Assembly (NCBI GenBank): GCA_003993805.1
Contig: RSEF01000001.1
Span: 204,802,556 to 204,866,555 of the forward strand
DNA: 64,000 bases
Origin: Himantopus leucocephalus
Lineage: Eukaryota > Chordata > Aves > Charadriiformes > Recurvirostridae
Direction of reading: 5' to 3'
The notes beneath the pieces are model-generated. The model was not told the DNA's origin. It was given only the letters and a program-made list of their open reading frames with translations, and searched no databases. The position numbers and the translations under genes were made by a program. This document shows, piece after piece, positions 1 through 12,288 of the stretch. Within the stretch, counting starts at the first letter, position 1. Each line of letters starts with the position of its first letter.

Positions 1-2417
1 GGCCCCAAGCAGGCAGGCAGCCCTGAGACGTCACCTTTCTCTGCTACGATGCACAGAATAAGTGTCTGGGCACTACTGAGAATAGTAACAAGCCTACACT
101 TTTTGCTTTTAAGGAGCTGGGTGGGATCAGAGATACATTAACAGATGTTTCATCGCATTCACATATTTTCCATATGACAGATCCTCAGACAAGCAGCTGT
201 CGAGTAAGAGAGGGAGAACAATGTTAGCATCTATGCCTTGGATTGGTTTCTTATCTTTTCAGCTCAGGCCTCCTTGCGTTTCAAGCACCACTGCTTTTAA
301 AATTTAATCTATCATCTTCTATGGCGTTCTAAACGTGTGTGTATGTAGCTCATATGTGATCATTATTAAGCTGCATCAGAATTTATGTTCAACTCTCAGA
401 CATAACCTTCAGAAGATGAGCCGCATTTTTCTCTTCTTACTCTTAATCCCATCGGGACTGTGCATCTAAGTAAGGGGTTTAGAATTTGGCCTCATCATAA
501 TGGTTTCTTCCAAAGAATGCCTTCTAAAAATAGCTATTGTCTACATCGTCTCAGTCTCCAATGGTTCAATGCAGCCTGATAGCACTGTCTTGGACGGAGA
601 TATGCTGATTATTATGCCAGCCAAGAATCTGGTCCACATATATGTAAATCAAAGCCAATATTAGATCCCTTAATTATAGACATATTGATATTTATGGTCT
701 CAAACTGGCAATTATCTACTGGGGTGACAACAAATGATGTCTCCTCTGCTTTTAGGGTTCAATTCAAGAAAATACCATTTTAGTAAAAAAAGAGAATTTC
801 TAAAATATTTTTTCCTTTTGTTTGCAAAAATCTCAAGATTCAAAAATAACCTGACTTAACATATGTACAAATTACCCATGGTAGTCATTTGTCATTCTTA
901 TGAGGCCCCTCTGATATAATTTAAATTAATGGCATATGGTAACCCTTTCAGTTTTCATTGCTCATTGGGAAATGAGTCAATGACTATTTAATGTCGTCTT
1001 ATTGTGGTTCCCTAGTAACGTTAAGTTTAATCAGTGATGGTTACATTTGTCGAGAGAGTTCTGCTTATGTTCTGCTCCCTTCTCACAGGGTAAATTTCCC
1101 CAGACCAGTAATTCTGAGCAGGCACAGAGTGACATGTGTGCCAGCTGCCCAGCACATGTGGAAATGCTCAAATTCACAAGTCAACCGTACTGCATAGGGT
1201 ATATCAGTTGCTAGGACCTTTGCTAAACACTTCCATCATACTTCCTTTCAAGGTAGCCTTGACCACATTGTGTCTATCTTTCATTCCATACCCCTTAGTA
1301 TTCTGCACTCTCCCATCAGTAATGACCTGTGATGCTGTAAGCAACAATCCTAGAGTAATAGACTGCCAAAAGTTTGCACTGCATAATAAATTGTCTCATA
1401 GCATTAATATTAGAAATAACTGCAATGCAAAGACCAGTATAAATATTCCCACTCCAGGCTAGCAGGTGCTGTTCAAAAGTTGCTTATTTGATCATAGATG
1501 CAGCTGAGCTGTTGTTTCAGTAAAGATGATGTATTTAACGCAGAGGGTGCTTAGAAGCACACTTCAAGCACTGAGGTCCCAAAGCTGTCATCTCTCAAGT
1601 ATGTTTTAGTGGGATGATTATGGGAATTAGAGTGTGATGAGGAAGTGGTGAGTACTTATGAGTGTCTAGTGCTATTTTGATTTTTTAAAAATAGTTATTT
1701 TATACTTTTTTGTATTTAGTATTTATGGAGGTATTGAATAATCACCATTTATTAGGAGGCATCACAGGTAGGAGAATGGACTTAATCTGGAACAGAAGAT
1801 CAGTATGATGATGAAATTTTTACCTCTTTACATTCTAACTTTCCTACTTGACGGCCTGCAAGAGGAGGGGAAATGGCCTTCTTAGTCACCTATGTTCCAT
1901 AATTCAAATTTCAACCATTGAAGTGGAAAAAAAAGAAAAAAATTTGACAGGTGACAGTTGGATGGTGACCTAGAATTTCGGGAATCACTGAAGAGGTGCT
2001 TGATTAATGTCCAGACATGTTACTGCCTCTTTGGAAACTGAAATAATTTTTGGTCGTAGGTACAATACATACATGTTCAAAGGAAGTAACTAAAAGCCAT
2101 TGGTTGAGCACTAATATTCATACAAGGTGGTGGGCTTTCTTGGATCAGTACTGTGTAGTCAAAAAGGAATTAAGATTTATGTAGTGGTAAAGGCACCATG
2201 CTAGATTTAATAAGGCAATTTTAATTAGTCTATCAATGATTTCCTCCTGCAAGTCCCATTGTAATGCTGGTGCTATAAATTGGCTCTCAGTCCTTTACTG
2301 GGAAGATCATACTTTGCAGATCATAACATACATCAAATGATAAAAATGGGAAGCACAAATAAAGAGAAGAAAATAAATTCATGTATTTCAGAGGTTTTCC
2401 TTCATGGCATTCCTTGG
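1..2417. other. AT-rich non-coding stretch
   Basis: No repeat family, exon with good splice sites, or RNA gene was recognised. The longest open frames (about 108 codons near 1136-1462) have no protein-like composition and no supporting splice sites. Probably intronic or intergenic. Confidence 0.5.
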
Positions 2418-2605
2418 AGGGACAGCTGGCTGAATATGAGCTGGCAGTGTGCCCAGGTGGCCNNNNNNNNNNNNNNNNNNNNNNNNNNNNNNNNNNNNNN
2501 NNNNNNNNNNNNNNNNNNNNNNNNNNNNNNNNNNNNNNNNNNNNNNNNNNNNNNNNNNNNNNCAACCTTAACAATTCTATGATTCTATGATTCTGTGATT
2601 CTATG
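2418..2605 (+). mobile_element. CR1 LINE, 3' end, interrupted by an assembly gap
   Basis: The left part (about 2418-2462) translates to DSWLNMSWQCAQVA, which matches the C-terminal part of the CR1 ORF2 polyprotein. The right part ends in four copies of an 8-base unit (ATTCTATG or ATTCTGTG, 2574-2605), the typical CR1 3' terminus. The 100 N between them hide the rest of the ORF2 end. The orientation is plus because the octamer tail lies on the right. The left boundary is approximate. CR1 is the dominant non-LTR retrotransposon of birds and reptiles. Confidence 0.9.
2463..2562. other. assembly gap of 100 N
   Basis: Exactly 100 N, the conventional length for a gap of unknown size. It falls inside a CR1 copy, which explains why the assembler failed there. 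Reading frames crossing it are not real. Confidence 0.97.
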
Positions 2606-3623
2606 GAGAAGATAAGGGTTTCAACTCTTTTTCTGCAATCATAAAATGAATAAGAAAATAGGAAAAGAGGTGGTTTATACTTCCAGCTTTTGTGGTTTTC
2701 TAACTCAGCTGATACTTGCATTGGGAGCAGCCATACGCCAAACTGCAAGCTTTTTAACTGTTTACGTGAACTGAATGCTGCCAGAGAAGTTATAGGATCC
2801 ATGTTTTAGCCCCTTAAACATTTTAATATGGGAATCTCTCATTTCTGCATTAGGAAAACTTTACATTTTCATCATTAAAGCTATGCTGCAAATGAAGCAA
2901 GTATGCAGTTCCTAAGAAACACTCAAACCAGTGAAAAAGATACCTCTTCAACCCAATGTTTTGTTCTAGTTCACTGTAAGGACTTCTAGATGAATGAGAA
3001 AACTAATTTGACAATGCTGAAAGTACCCATCACACAATAATTACCGTACTTTCAGAAGAAAAGAGATAAGAACTAGAGAATTAATATTAGTTTTAGTTTG
3101 AGATAGCTTTAGTTGAGATAGCTTGAGATTTTACAGTACATAAATTTGATTTCTTTAAAGACTGGCAGAAGGTCAGTCCTTGTATATGAATGGTTTTCAT
3201 GATGGAGATTAAACTCTGTAAAAGATTTATTATGTAGGATTATAGGATTCCCTCCATGATGAGGAATTTACTGCCAGTGCAGCTGATAGGAACTTTAAGT
3301 GGAAAAAGCTTTCCTTTTCCTTTGTAAATCCTGGCCAAGGTGTAAGGCTTGATGCTGCTGTCTTTGCTAAAGTAAAACTCCTCTGGAGGAGCACATATTG
3401 AGACTAAGAGGTTTTACATGTGTGAAGCCTTTGCAGTTAGTTCCTGGTTTATCTTACTGTATAAGACCACTTTTCATGAACTGTGAGCAGAAAGTGACCT
3501 TAGTGAAGATTTTAGTGTCAAACATCCATCTTGGCGCACTTTATTCAGTGTGTGTGAACTCTGAAGTGTTCATTTTGCTGTTTTGAAGCTCCTTTGTCAT
3601 TGTCATTATAACAAAAACTGTGG
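2606..3623. other. non-coding stretch
   Basis: AT-rich sequence between the CR1 tail and the candidate exon. I recognise no repeat or exon here. Confidence 0.4.
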
Positions 3624-3639
3624 TACTTAGTACTAAGTA
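3624..3639. repeat. 16-bp perfect palindrome
   Basis: TACTTAGTACTAAGTA equals its own reverse complement. It lies about 75 bp upstream of the candidate exon. No known function is assigned; it could be chance. Confidence 0.6.
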
Positions 3640-3713
3640 TTTCCATATCAGTTTGGAAGGTACTTAAGTATTAGCTTAATGTGTGTCATCAATACATGTA
3701 CTTTCCTGAGCAG

Positions 3714-3797
3714 GACCAACTAAAGAGCAGTTACCCGACATCAACAAGTTTTACCTGCATGAAGGCCTCCCCGTTGGTGGCCGGTTTGTCTTATATG
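3714..3797 (+). CDS. candidate internal coding exon, protein not identified
   Basis: The 84-nt segment is flanked by a plausible acceptor (TTTCCTGAGCAG just before 3714) and a consensus-like donor (TATG then GTAAAC at 3798). Read with two bases of a split codon at the left and one at the right (phase 1 on both sides), it is open for 27 codons. The translation is protein-like: it starts PTKEQLPDIN and ends GLPVGGRFVLY. Its length is a multiple of three, so it could be skipped without a frameshift. One other frame is also open but reads less like protein; the third has an early stop. On the minus strand a frame through the same bases contains TNGEAFMQ followed by a GT, but a stop lies a few codons upstream, so plus is preferred. 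I do not recognise the family and name no gene. No partner exon was found with confidence, so the host gene would have large introns. Confidence 0.45.
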
Positions 3798-4267
3798 GTA
3801 AACTCTATCTCATGGGCAAAACAAAGCTGAGCACTGCTCGCTTAATGTAACGAATGAGCATAAACACTTTGACTTAAAGTGATTATTAACATGAAAAGAA
3901 CAGAGGATTTTAAGGAAAGTGGTTTTCCTCCCATTTTTTTATCCTTGTATTTCTTCTGTCTGACGAATTAGCACCTCACCTGAAATCCTGCATGTTGTTG
4001 CCATCCAGTCCCTGAACTGCCCTGCGAGGTAGGGACCTCTCCGTGGGAACTTCTGTGGTCAAACACCTCCTTGTCTCCACTCTAAGAGATTATTTCTCCC
4101 CTTCTTCAGAGCCGCATTTTCCCCCAGCCCCTCTCTCAGCTACACAGTCGGTTGGTTCAGTATTTGGCATAGCTGAGGGGGGTGGAAACCCCATATGTGG
4201 AGGAAAAGGGTGGGAACAGTCATCATTTCCTTGTTGCTTTTTGGTTTTGTTTTTCTTTTGTTGTTTG

Positions 4268-4291
4268 TTTTTTTTNGGGGGGGGGGGGGGG
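4268..4291. repeat. poly-T to poly-G homopolymer junction with an N
   Basis: Eight T, one N at 4276, then 15 G. Long G runs are hard for short-read chemistry, and the single N sits exactly at the join, so the local sequence is unreliable. Confidence 0.8.
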
Positions 4292-7200
4292 CTTCTGGTT
4301 ATGTTTATTATATAAAATTAACAAACCTGTAATCTTACTATGTGACAGTAGGAAGTTTGAAAGCCGCAGTGCTACCTAAACATATGTTCATTAGCATACT
4401 GACATGAAAATAAATAAAAGAAGTGTTTGGAAGAAGTCTCGTAAGTTAAGGAGCTCATTCTGCCTTCTGCTTGGTCAATGCGTATTTTAAACAAGATAAA
4501 CTAACGACAAGTTATTTGGTCCAGATTCTCCAACGCTTGAGACTGTCAGTGGCATAATTTTAGATAACCAGGCTAACTGGGCATCTCGGGTTTATTCATT
4601 CCTTACCATCTATCCTGGAGCATTAAGCCAGCTGAGTTTGTACTTATCACTACATCCCTGAAAGACATCTGGCCTCAATTGCCTTGAATTCATCATGGAA
4701 ACTTTAGACACTGTACTATACTGTTAAACAGGTATAGGATTATTAAACTCTCTATTTTTAAACTCTTTTTGAATGTGCATCTCCTTTCCCACAACTGTCT
4801 CTGTGAAGTATTTCAGGTCATATTGGTAAAAGAGAATTAAATTTGTACTTTTGCACACTATTATTTTCAGATCAACCTTTCATCAGGGATATAGTGTGGC
4901 TAGTTGAAGGTATTGTTAAATGAATGAATGAATGTTCCACCAACGAACACCTTTGTTCAGTTAACCATCTCTTTGAGCAGAGACAGAGGCATTAATTTTT
5001 CCTTGCAGGACACAGACAAGCACCACTAAAGCAGAACAAATATAAAGACACATTTTAGGCTAACTATACGATGGACTGAGAAGTTTTGTCTTTGATGGAT
5101 GCAAATCACATTCACAGATTAAAGTAATTTTCTGTGGCCTAAAGGGAACTTTCTGGATCCAGTCATTAAATTTTTGTTTAAGCATTTTCATATGTGGAAA
5201 AAACTTGTTTGCTCAAAAAATGTAAATTTTTATCACAGTCCTTGAGAAACACATCTCATTATATGTCTGGGATCTGTATGTTGGCTGCAGACAAGCAATG
5301 TAATGACATGAAGTTTAAAAATGCAGAGATCAGCAGAAATTATTTCACTGTATAACACTTACAGAAAGCCTCACAGTAAGCTTTTGGGAGCTTCAGATAA
5401 ACAAAATTTTTGTTTGCATCCTACTCCTGCCATTGAAAGCATACGGGGAAACTAATTCTACTCTATCGATGATGAACCAAGCAATCCACCCTCCCAGCAC
5501 GCAAAGCGTTATAATTTATGAACCCTTGTCAGCTGTTACCTACACTTGAGCATTTTACAAGCTACCACCTCAACCTGGAATGAATTAGTAGGAAATTGCT
5601 GTTTACCAAGTGTTAAAAATGTTTCCGTTAATAGTTGTATTAATACACAATGGTTTGTGACAGAAGTAATTAGGTTATCTTTTGCTTTTTTCTATGTTGC
5701 ATCCAACAGAAGTGAAATAACTTAGAAATTCTTACAAACTAAACACACCATCTTATAAACACTATTTTAAAAATGATGACTTGTTTCAAAAACATGAGTA
5801 CTTACTGATCTGTTAGAAGGAAAGAAGAAAAACCCCTTGAATTTTATTTGATTTAGAAAAAAATATCAGATGAGGGAAAATTTTCCTTTAATTAAGTGCC
5901 CATTAACAACATTAGTTAAAAATACTGCTATTTTCTTAGAATATCCTGTTCATTTCCTTTTAAGAATTAATTAAAAGCTTGGCCAGGTATATGTATTGCT
6001 TCCAGAAGGGAAAACATTCTCAGTCTTTCTCCAGCTTTTTTTTTTTTTTTAGCCTATTGAATAGCGATTTACAGCCGTCAAGAGAAAACCTACATTGCAC
6101 ATATATGATGCATCTCTTGCAGTTGAATACCTTTTAATGTTCTTTTATTCTTCTGAGATCATTTTGCTGGGACTTTGGAGTATGTAAAAATAGTACTGTT
6201 TTAGTAACACCACACATGAAAAAACCCAGTGCCCCAGATCGACACTTTTCCACGCACATGCGCTGCTGCTTGCAGTCCTATTGATCCAATAAAAGGTATT
6301 TTCTCTTTAAGTTTTCTCAAACTACTTTGCAGATTTGCCACAGGCTCCTAAAAGTTTCTGGTCAACTGCATTTTGCCCTTTTGCTACGTTCTCTGTGCAC
6401 TCATAAACTTGTCCATGTGCTCATTTGTGACCGACATTGTCTTGCGTGAGTTTTCTCTCCTCCTTCCCAGTGACTGTGCACTTTGGCATTAGCTAAGGAG
6501 CAGAGTGTTTTTCCTCCTTTTCTTTTTCTTGCAAATTGCTGATGGGGGAATATCAAATGCTCTGCTACAGTTCTCATGCCGGTTTGCATGTGAAATAGCT
6601 CCAAAAGTAAGAAAGATATAGAATAGGTATTTGTGAGAGCTGAATCAACCCTGTGTCTACAGCAGTCATATAGCTCATATACTATACAGATAAAAATGCC
6701 TTGTATTTCAAAAGACATTAGGGAAAAGATTGTACTTGAAAGGGCTCCATACTATACCCATTTCTTTAAAATATCAGAATTTTTCTGCCTAATTGGATTA
6801 AGATCAAATTTATTAAAAGATGCCTGAATCAGTTAAGTTTTCTGTGATACAAAGTGAGCTAAAACAAAAACACCAATGATAATAGTCATGGTTTCTATTA
6901 ACAGTTCACATCTGTAGTTAACTTGAAACAGATGCTTTTCAATACAAGCCATTGTTTTTAACTTGAATGTGACAATATGTTTTGATGTTTTCTCCTTAAT
7001 TGTAAAATCATGTAATGAAGTCCCCTTAGTATGTGTGTGGTAAATTGCCAAAGCCTCTGTTTTTCCAAAACTCTCTCGTAAAATTTCTCGTGGTGCCTTA
7101 GTTACAATTGTTCGTGACAATCAGATGATTCCCCTTTCAGACCACAGAAGGTCCATTTGGGAACTCTGGAGAGGTCTCAGCAGGACTGGGAACACAAATG

Positions 7201-8689
7201 TGCATCTCTTAGGTTTCCCTAAGGCTGGGCAAGACCAGGCTTTCCTGAGTGTAAGGGCTCCTGGTGGAGCTTCTCAAGAAAATATCCTGTCAAATATGTC
7301 TCCATGATTTCTAAAGAGCAGGATGAAAGTATTTGGTCATAATGGATTAGACGACTGGAAATCAGGTGATAAGGATAAAATTAATGAATTGCAATATCTT
7401 CTGAACCTGCTGACTGGGCAGATACTTTTCAAAGAATGCAGAAGGCTGAAATGACAAATGACTTCATCACCGAACAGAAAGTGTGCGTGACTAGGAAAAA
7501 CACCCATGGCTGCTTATTAATTCTAGGTCAGGTTGCGGTGGTTTGAAGATATGAAAGTCTCCTGACAACAGGTATAACAATAATAAGAAATACTACTAAA
7601 GATGACATTTCATTTCTTCAGTAGAAATGTGAAGTACATATGAACGTAGTGGATAGAATGAAGAAATAAAAACAGTCTGAAAGGCTGTCCAAAAATCTAA
7701 ATCCTTGTTAGCTTTCAGAGATTTAGTGGCTGAAATAGAAAACAAAGACATACACAGAATAGATTTGTTGAGTTTAGTCTTAAAGAAGAATTGGTTAGTT
7801 AAACTTTGAGGAAACTGGACAGGATTTTCATGACTCAGGAGTTCAGCTGGGAACTTCAGGCAACACACGAGCAGAGAAGCCCTCTGAATTATGGAGGATT
7901 GTGCTATGAGTCTGGGCTGATTAGCGTGAAATCAGCTAGAAAGCCAAGGACAGGGATAGGCGGAGCGTCATTGTGGAGCTCCTGTGTTGCTTGCAGAGCA
8001 AAGGGGATGTGATTAGGCAAATGATGATAATACCGGTGAGGATACTACTGTCCAGGTCAGGCTTCAAATACAAGCGAAGAATAAACCAGTAAAATACAGG
8101 TCAGATCTCAATTTACAGAGAGAGTATTATACCTTGGCTTCTGTTGTTGGAAGGTCACCTTTGAACACCCACCCATATTCTGCTTTCAGACAAGCAATCA
8201 CATATTTGTATGGCCATGGAAGTGCAGGATTCAGCTTTTTGCGTTTGTCACTTTAAGTGGCAGGTTGGGTCTTTGTTATTGAGGGCATAACATCAACAGT
8301 GCCTTCCTTCAGATGTGTTTCTCTATTTGTGTTAAAAGACCTCACCTTTCTGTAGAGCAGTCTATTGGAATACATATGACATATGGCCAATGTGTAAGTA
8401 ATACAGTAGTTAACAAAAAATCTAATCACTCATTTAGGATGTTTAACATTCGCTTCCACTTGCATTGTGTGTCACTGTTTTACACTGGATCATATCACTG
8501 CTTTGTTCAGACTTCAGATTGAATCTTTCAAGGGCAAAATATAGATTTTGGGCTTGAGTGTTTAGGATCAGGGTTTTTTTAAATGGGGTTAAACACTTTG
8601 ATCACTGTGAAAATCTGCCCCTTCATTGTTTTCCCCCAAAATCTTAGAAAGCCTTGTGAGATGTGCTTACCTATCCTTACTTATCATAA
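4292..8689. other. AT-rich non-coding stretch
   Basis: No gene or recognised repeat. It contains a T15 run at 6036-6050 and several long A/T tracts. Open frames of up to about 105 codons lack splice-site support and protein-like composition. Confidence 0.45.
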
Positions 8690-9560
8690 CCACTTTGCCA
8701 GCCCAAAGGTCTGTCTAGCTCGGTATCCTCTGTTCAACAAGGTCTGGACAAGCATGTATGAATATTTTCTCAGCCTCTGACTATTTCCAGTTCAGGAAGC
8801 TTTGTAAACTGGAAGTGGTTTTGTATTTATTAACCCTCAGTGGATTGCTTTTTCATGTGCTTGTCTGTTCTCCTCTTCAACCTATGTAATCTACTAGAAA
8901 CCACAAAATCACTGGAGGACTGCTACTCTGTGTGAAGAACATGTACTTTTAAAATTTTAAAAAAATTTTTAATTTTTCATTTTCAGCATGGTTTATGTTA
9001 AGTCTCCTTTGTAGACTTGTGGTTCTTGTATTCAATAAGACAATGAAGCTCAAGCCCTACCCTCTTCATGCCACTCATGGTTTTATAAACTCCTATCATA
9101 TTCCCCCTAAATCACCTTGTCTGTAGATTGAGGTTCTTGGTCCTCTCAGCCATTCCTTTTACCATCCACAGCTTTGATCATAATTATTTCCCTTCTCTGA
9201 ACCTCTCTATCTTACTTACAGCCGTAGTGGCACAAGGGAACAAGGACTGCATTCAGTATCTAGGGCTTGGGCAGACAAGGGGACTTCTACAGCAGCATAA
9301 TGATCTTCTCTGTCTTGGTTTCTTTCTCCTAAAACTCTGGCAGTTTTTTCTACTAATGATACCTGATCTGATGCTTTCATGAGCCATCTATGATAACCCT
9401 AAGTCTCTTCTCTTTCACTGTAATCATTATTTCTTATTAGATATGCATCCCTTCATATTGCATACACAGAATGTCAGCTACCACTTGTTGCTTATTGAGT
9501 CAGATTTTTTTTTCTCAATTATCCACAGCCTGCCTTTGTCCTCAATTATCATGAATAATT
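8690..9560 (-). mobile_element. ancient CR1/L3-type LINE fossil
   Basis: Read as given, the strand resembles the antisense of the 3' half of old amniote CR1-like elements. Landmarks in the expected order are CTGTCTAGCTCGGTATCCT near 8710, CTGTGTGAAGAACATGTACT near 8930, CTCATGGTTTTATAAACTCC near 9075, CCTTCTCTGAACCTCTCTAT near 9190 and GACTGCATTCAGTATCTAGG near 9245. It is too decayed to hold a reading frame. The element is therefore on the minus strand. Both ends are estimates; similarity fades after about 9480. The family call rests on recalled consensus features of turtle and crocodile-type CR1, not an alignment. Confidence 0.65.
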
Positions 9561-12241
9561 TCATAAACTCAAAGAACTTTCTTCTAATAAATTTACTGCT
9601 TAAGTATTTCTGGATCACCTTAATGCTAAGGCTTTTCTTATGTTTTTCGCAGTCCACGTTGCTGCTTCTGAATTCTGCATGAAAGAGGTAGGCTTGAGGT
9701 GCTCAAGCAGCTGCGAAAAGGTTAATACTGTAAATGAACTCTTCAGTATTTGGGGAATAATCCATTCTGTAAATTTACAATTCTTGACTCTTATTTCCTT
9801 CAGGTCATCTTTTACTGCAGCCACTATACGCTAGTATCATAGATCCTTGGGAAAGGTTGGTAGGAGAAATTCCTTGTATGGTTTTTCTTTTATCTTGAAT
9901 AGCTACTTTTACTGTTTTCAGTATCACCATTAAGACTTGCGTGCAAATTTATATAAGGGTCTCTATTTTTCTACTTTCACAGCTATATGTTTTTTTCTCC
10001 AAATTCACCTGATTTTTATTCACAAACATGCTAATGACACCTCAGCATCAGCTTTGTCAAAACACCACATGAAAACATCTAGATTATTTCTCTGTAACTT
10101 ATTGCTGGAATTACTCTTCCACCAAATTAATGCTGAGTTTCTGCCTGAGTGAGAATTAGGAACAGCTGAAAGCGGCCCCATAGTATTTTTTTTTTCCCGT
10201 GGAGCGATGCCATTAGAGGTGAGAACAAGGACCTAAAAAACACAGAAGGATGGCTTCCTGCCGGTGGGTGGGCAGGAGGTATTGAAAAGGAGCTTGGATC
10301 CATTGGCGGGGGGCTGCTGAGGAGGTGAGAGGAGCTTGGAGCAGGTTCAGCAGGCAGGTGGGACAGAGGGACCCTGTGCTAATATCAGTCCTGGGGTCAT
10401 GATGAGCTGAGAGCAGCGGTGTTTTGAGGGAGCCTTTGAAAGTGTTCCTGTCAAGAACTGAACAGCCTGGATACTCCCTGCTCTTATTTAAAGTAAAATA
10501 GTTTTCCCATCCCATGAACCTGCCTTATCACGGCAATCTTTAACCCTCTAGTAGCTTATACACCACATACACCCATTGTACAAAGGAACAGATAAGGCTT
10601 TCCCTGACTGGCAGCCATGCAGCCCCGCCACGGCCTGGAGGTCAAATGGGGCCATTCCTCCCCCAGGTGCCATCACTGCCGGCAGAGGTTTGCTGGAGCA
10701 GCGGAGTAATGCCTGTGCTCCCCCACACGCTTGTGGTCACACCTCCAGCAACTGCTCGGGCGATGGGCAAAAGCAACAGAGACCACTGCCCTGTCTCAGA
10801 GCTGCATTGCTTTTGGACTAATCAGTCAAACACGTTCAAGGGAGTGAGTCTGAATTCACTTCTAGATTGGATTCAGGCTGTGGGACCTGTTCCCTCAGTC
10901 CCTGCCACGTCTGTGGGGGCTTGGAGTGAGCGGGAACCTGCCAGGGACCTCTGTGCTGGTGGTGGTGGGGGGACAGGGCTTCACCGCCCCAGCTGCATGG
11001 CTTTGTGGAAAAGCGTGGGCGATTGTGTCCCTACAGGGAGTGGAGTTATCTAACCTGCTGCGTTGTGGCCCTGGGATGCAGAAAGGCTTAGTTTTAATTT
11101 CATCTGTGCTGCTGATTTGACAGACAACCCCGGTGCAGACGCTCAATCCCAGCTGTCTTCCCACTTAGCACAAACCTATACTAGGCCTTCTTCTAAAGAT
11201 TATTTAGTGAATTGTCAAATTAATATTTGTAAAGCATTCTGAAGATGAGAAGCGGACCCTCCGAGCGCCAAGCTTCTGCTGTTCTTGGCCTCTTCCCATA
11301 CCACAGTGTTTGCTACTCAGACTTTTCTCTGCAACACCAAGGTACTCCCCTGTACAACACAGGCAGGTTTTGGGGTTTCTGTTTCTGAATTTGCCATTGG
11401 TATCTTGTGCTCATGTCATTTAACTGCTCTGCGCTTTACTTTGTCAATGTGTACAGTGGTTATAAAAGCATCTAGCCAGCTAACAGGAATTGTGAAATGG
11501 TGGGATCTGATAAACATTGCTGCATGTTTTTATGGGCTCACGTGAAAGACAGAAAAAACATGCCAAGTAATCAAAATGTTACTGCTGTTATTGTTTAGTT
11601 TGATATTTACTGTTTAGCATGATGGAAAAAATATCACAATATGATAGAGGACAGCTCTAGCAAAGGCAACCCTTCCTCGGTCAGTTTGGGCTCACATACC
11701 AGATACTTAGCATATAGTGTACTTGATGTGTCTGGCAGAAGAAAAAAGAGAAACAGAGGGAAAATGTGGATGCTGCAATTCTGTTTTCACCAGGCCCTGG
11801 CCAATAAATTATGTCTAGACTTTGTCCCTCGACCACTATGCAGAAGGTCTGGACTGAACTACCTATAATAAATTAATTGTGGTGAGAAAAAAATCACAGT
11901 GGGAAAAGAAGCAGGGTCTTCATTTCAGCTTCCCATATAACTTCTTTGCCAATAAACAGCTTTACTATCGTAGCTCAGCCAACAGGCACTTTTTTGAAAA
12001 CTTGTACCGAAGCCCAGACTTTCTTACAATATCACAGTTCACTGACTTGCCAAATAGTTTCTGGGTAGATAGCACATCTGTATCTGGATCTGTCCCAGTA
12101 TTTTCTTATACAGCTAGACTCCATCTGAAGTATTTTACATAAAACCCTCTGTAACCTTTTCTTGTTTCAAGCTTTGAAATCAAAAGAATGATGAAATATT
12201 TAATTATCTGCATGTCCTGCCCTGGCTTTTTCATTACTTAC
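9561..12241. other. non-coding stretch with a GC-richer patch
   Basis: No gene is supported. The part from about 10210 to 11060 is clearly richer in G and C than its surroundings and yields overlapping open frames on both strands (up to 135 codons), as expected when stop codons become rare. No splice-flanked coding exon was seen in it. Confidence 0.45.
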
Positions 12242-12248
12242 CTATAGT
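12242..12248 (-). other. splice-like site: micro-exon or recursive splice candidate
   Basis: On the minus strand a long pyrimidine tract, containing the T20 complementary to the A20 at 12269-12288, leads to GCATACAG. Then come seven bases (ACTATAG) and a perfect donor GTAAGTAATG. This is the layout of either a 7-nt micro-exon or a ratchet (recursive) splice site with a 3' and 5' splice signal back to back. It is pattern evidence only; no transcript supports it. Confidence 0.2.
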
Positions 12249-12268
12249 CTGTATGCAAGAGGGGAAGG

Positions 12269-12288
12269 AAAAAAAAAAAAAAAAAAAA
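12269..12288. repeat. A20 homopolymer
   Basis: Twenty consecutive A, preceded by a purine-rich GGGGAAGG stretch. Birds lack active L1-driven processed pseudogenes, and no gene-like sequence lies upstream, so this looks like a simple repeat and not a retrocopy tail. Confidence 0.85.

Noticed and set aside
2280..2802. Reading frames running through the 100-N gap on both strands
   Set aside because: They exist only because N was translated as X. The real sequence is CR1.
12269..12288. A20 as the tail of a processed retrocopy
   Set aside because: No gene-like sequence, target duplication or polyadenylation signal upstream. CR1, the main avian LINE, does not make poly-A-tailed copies.
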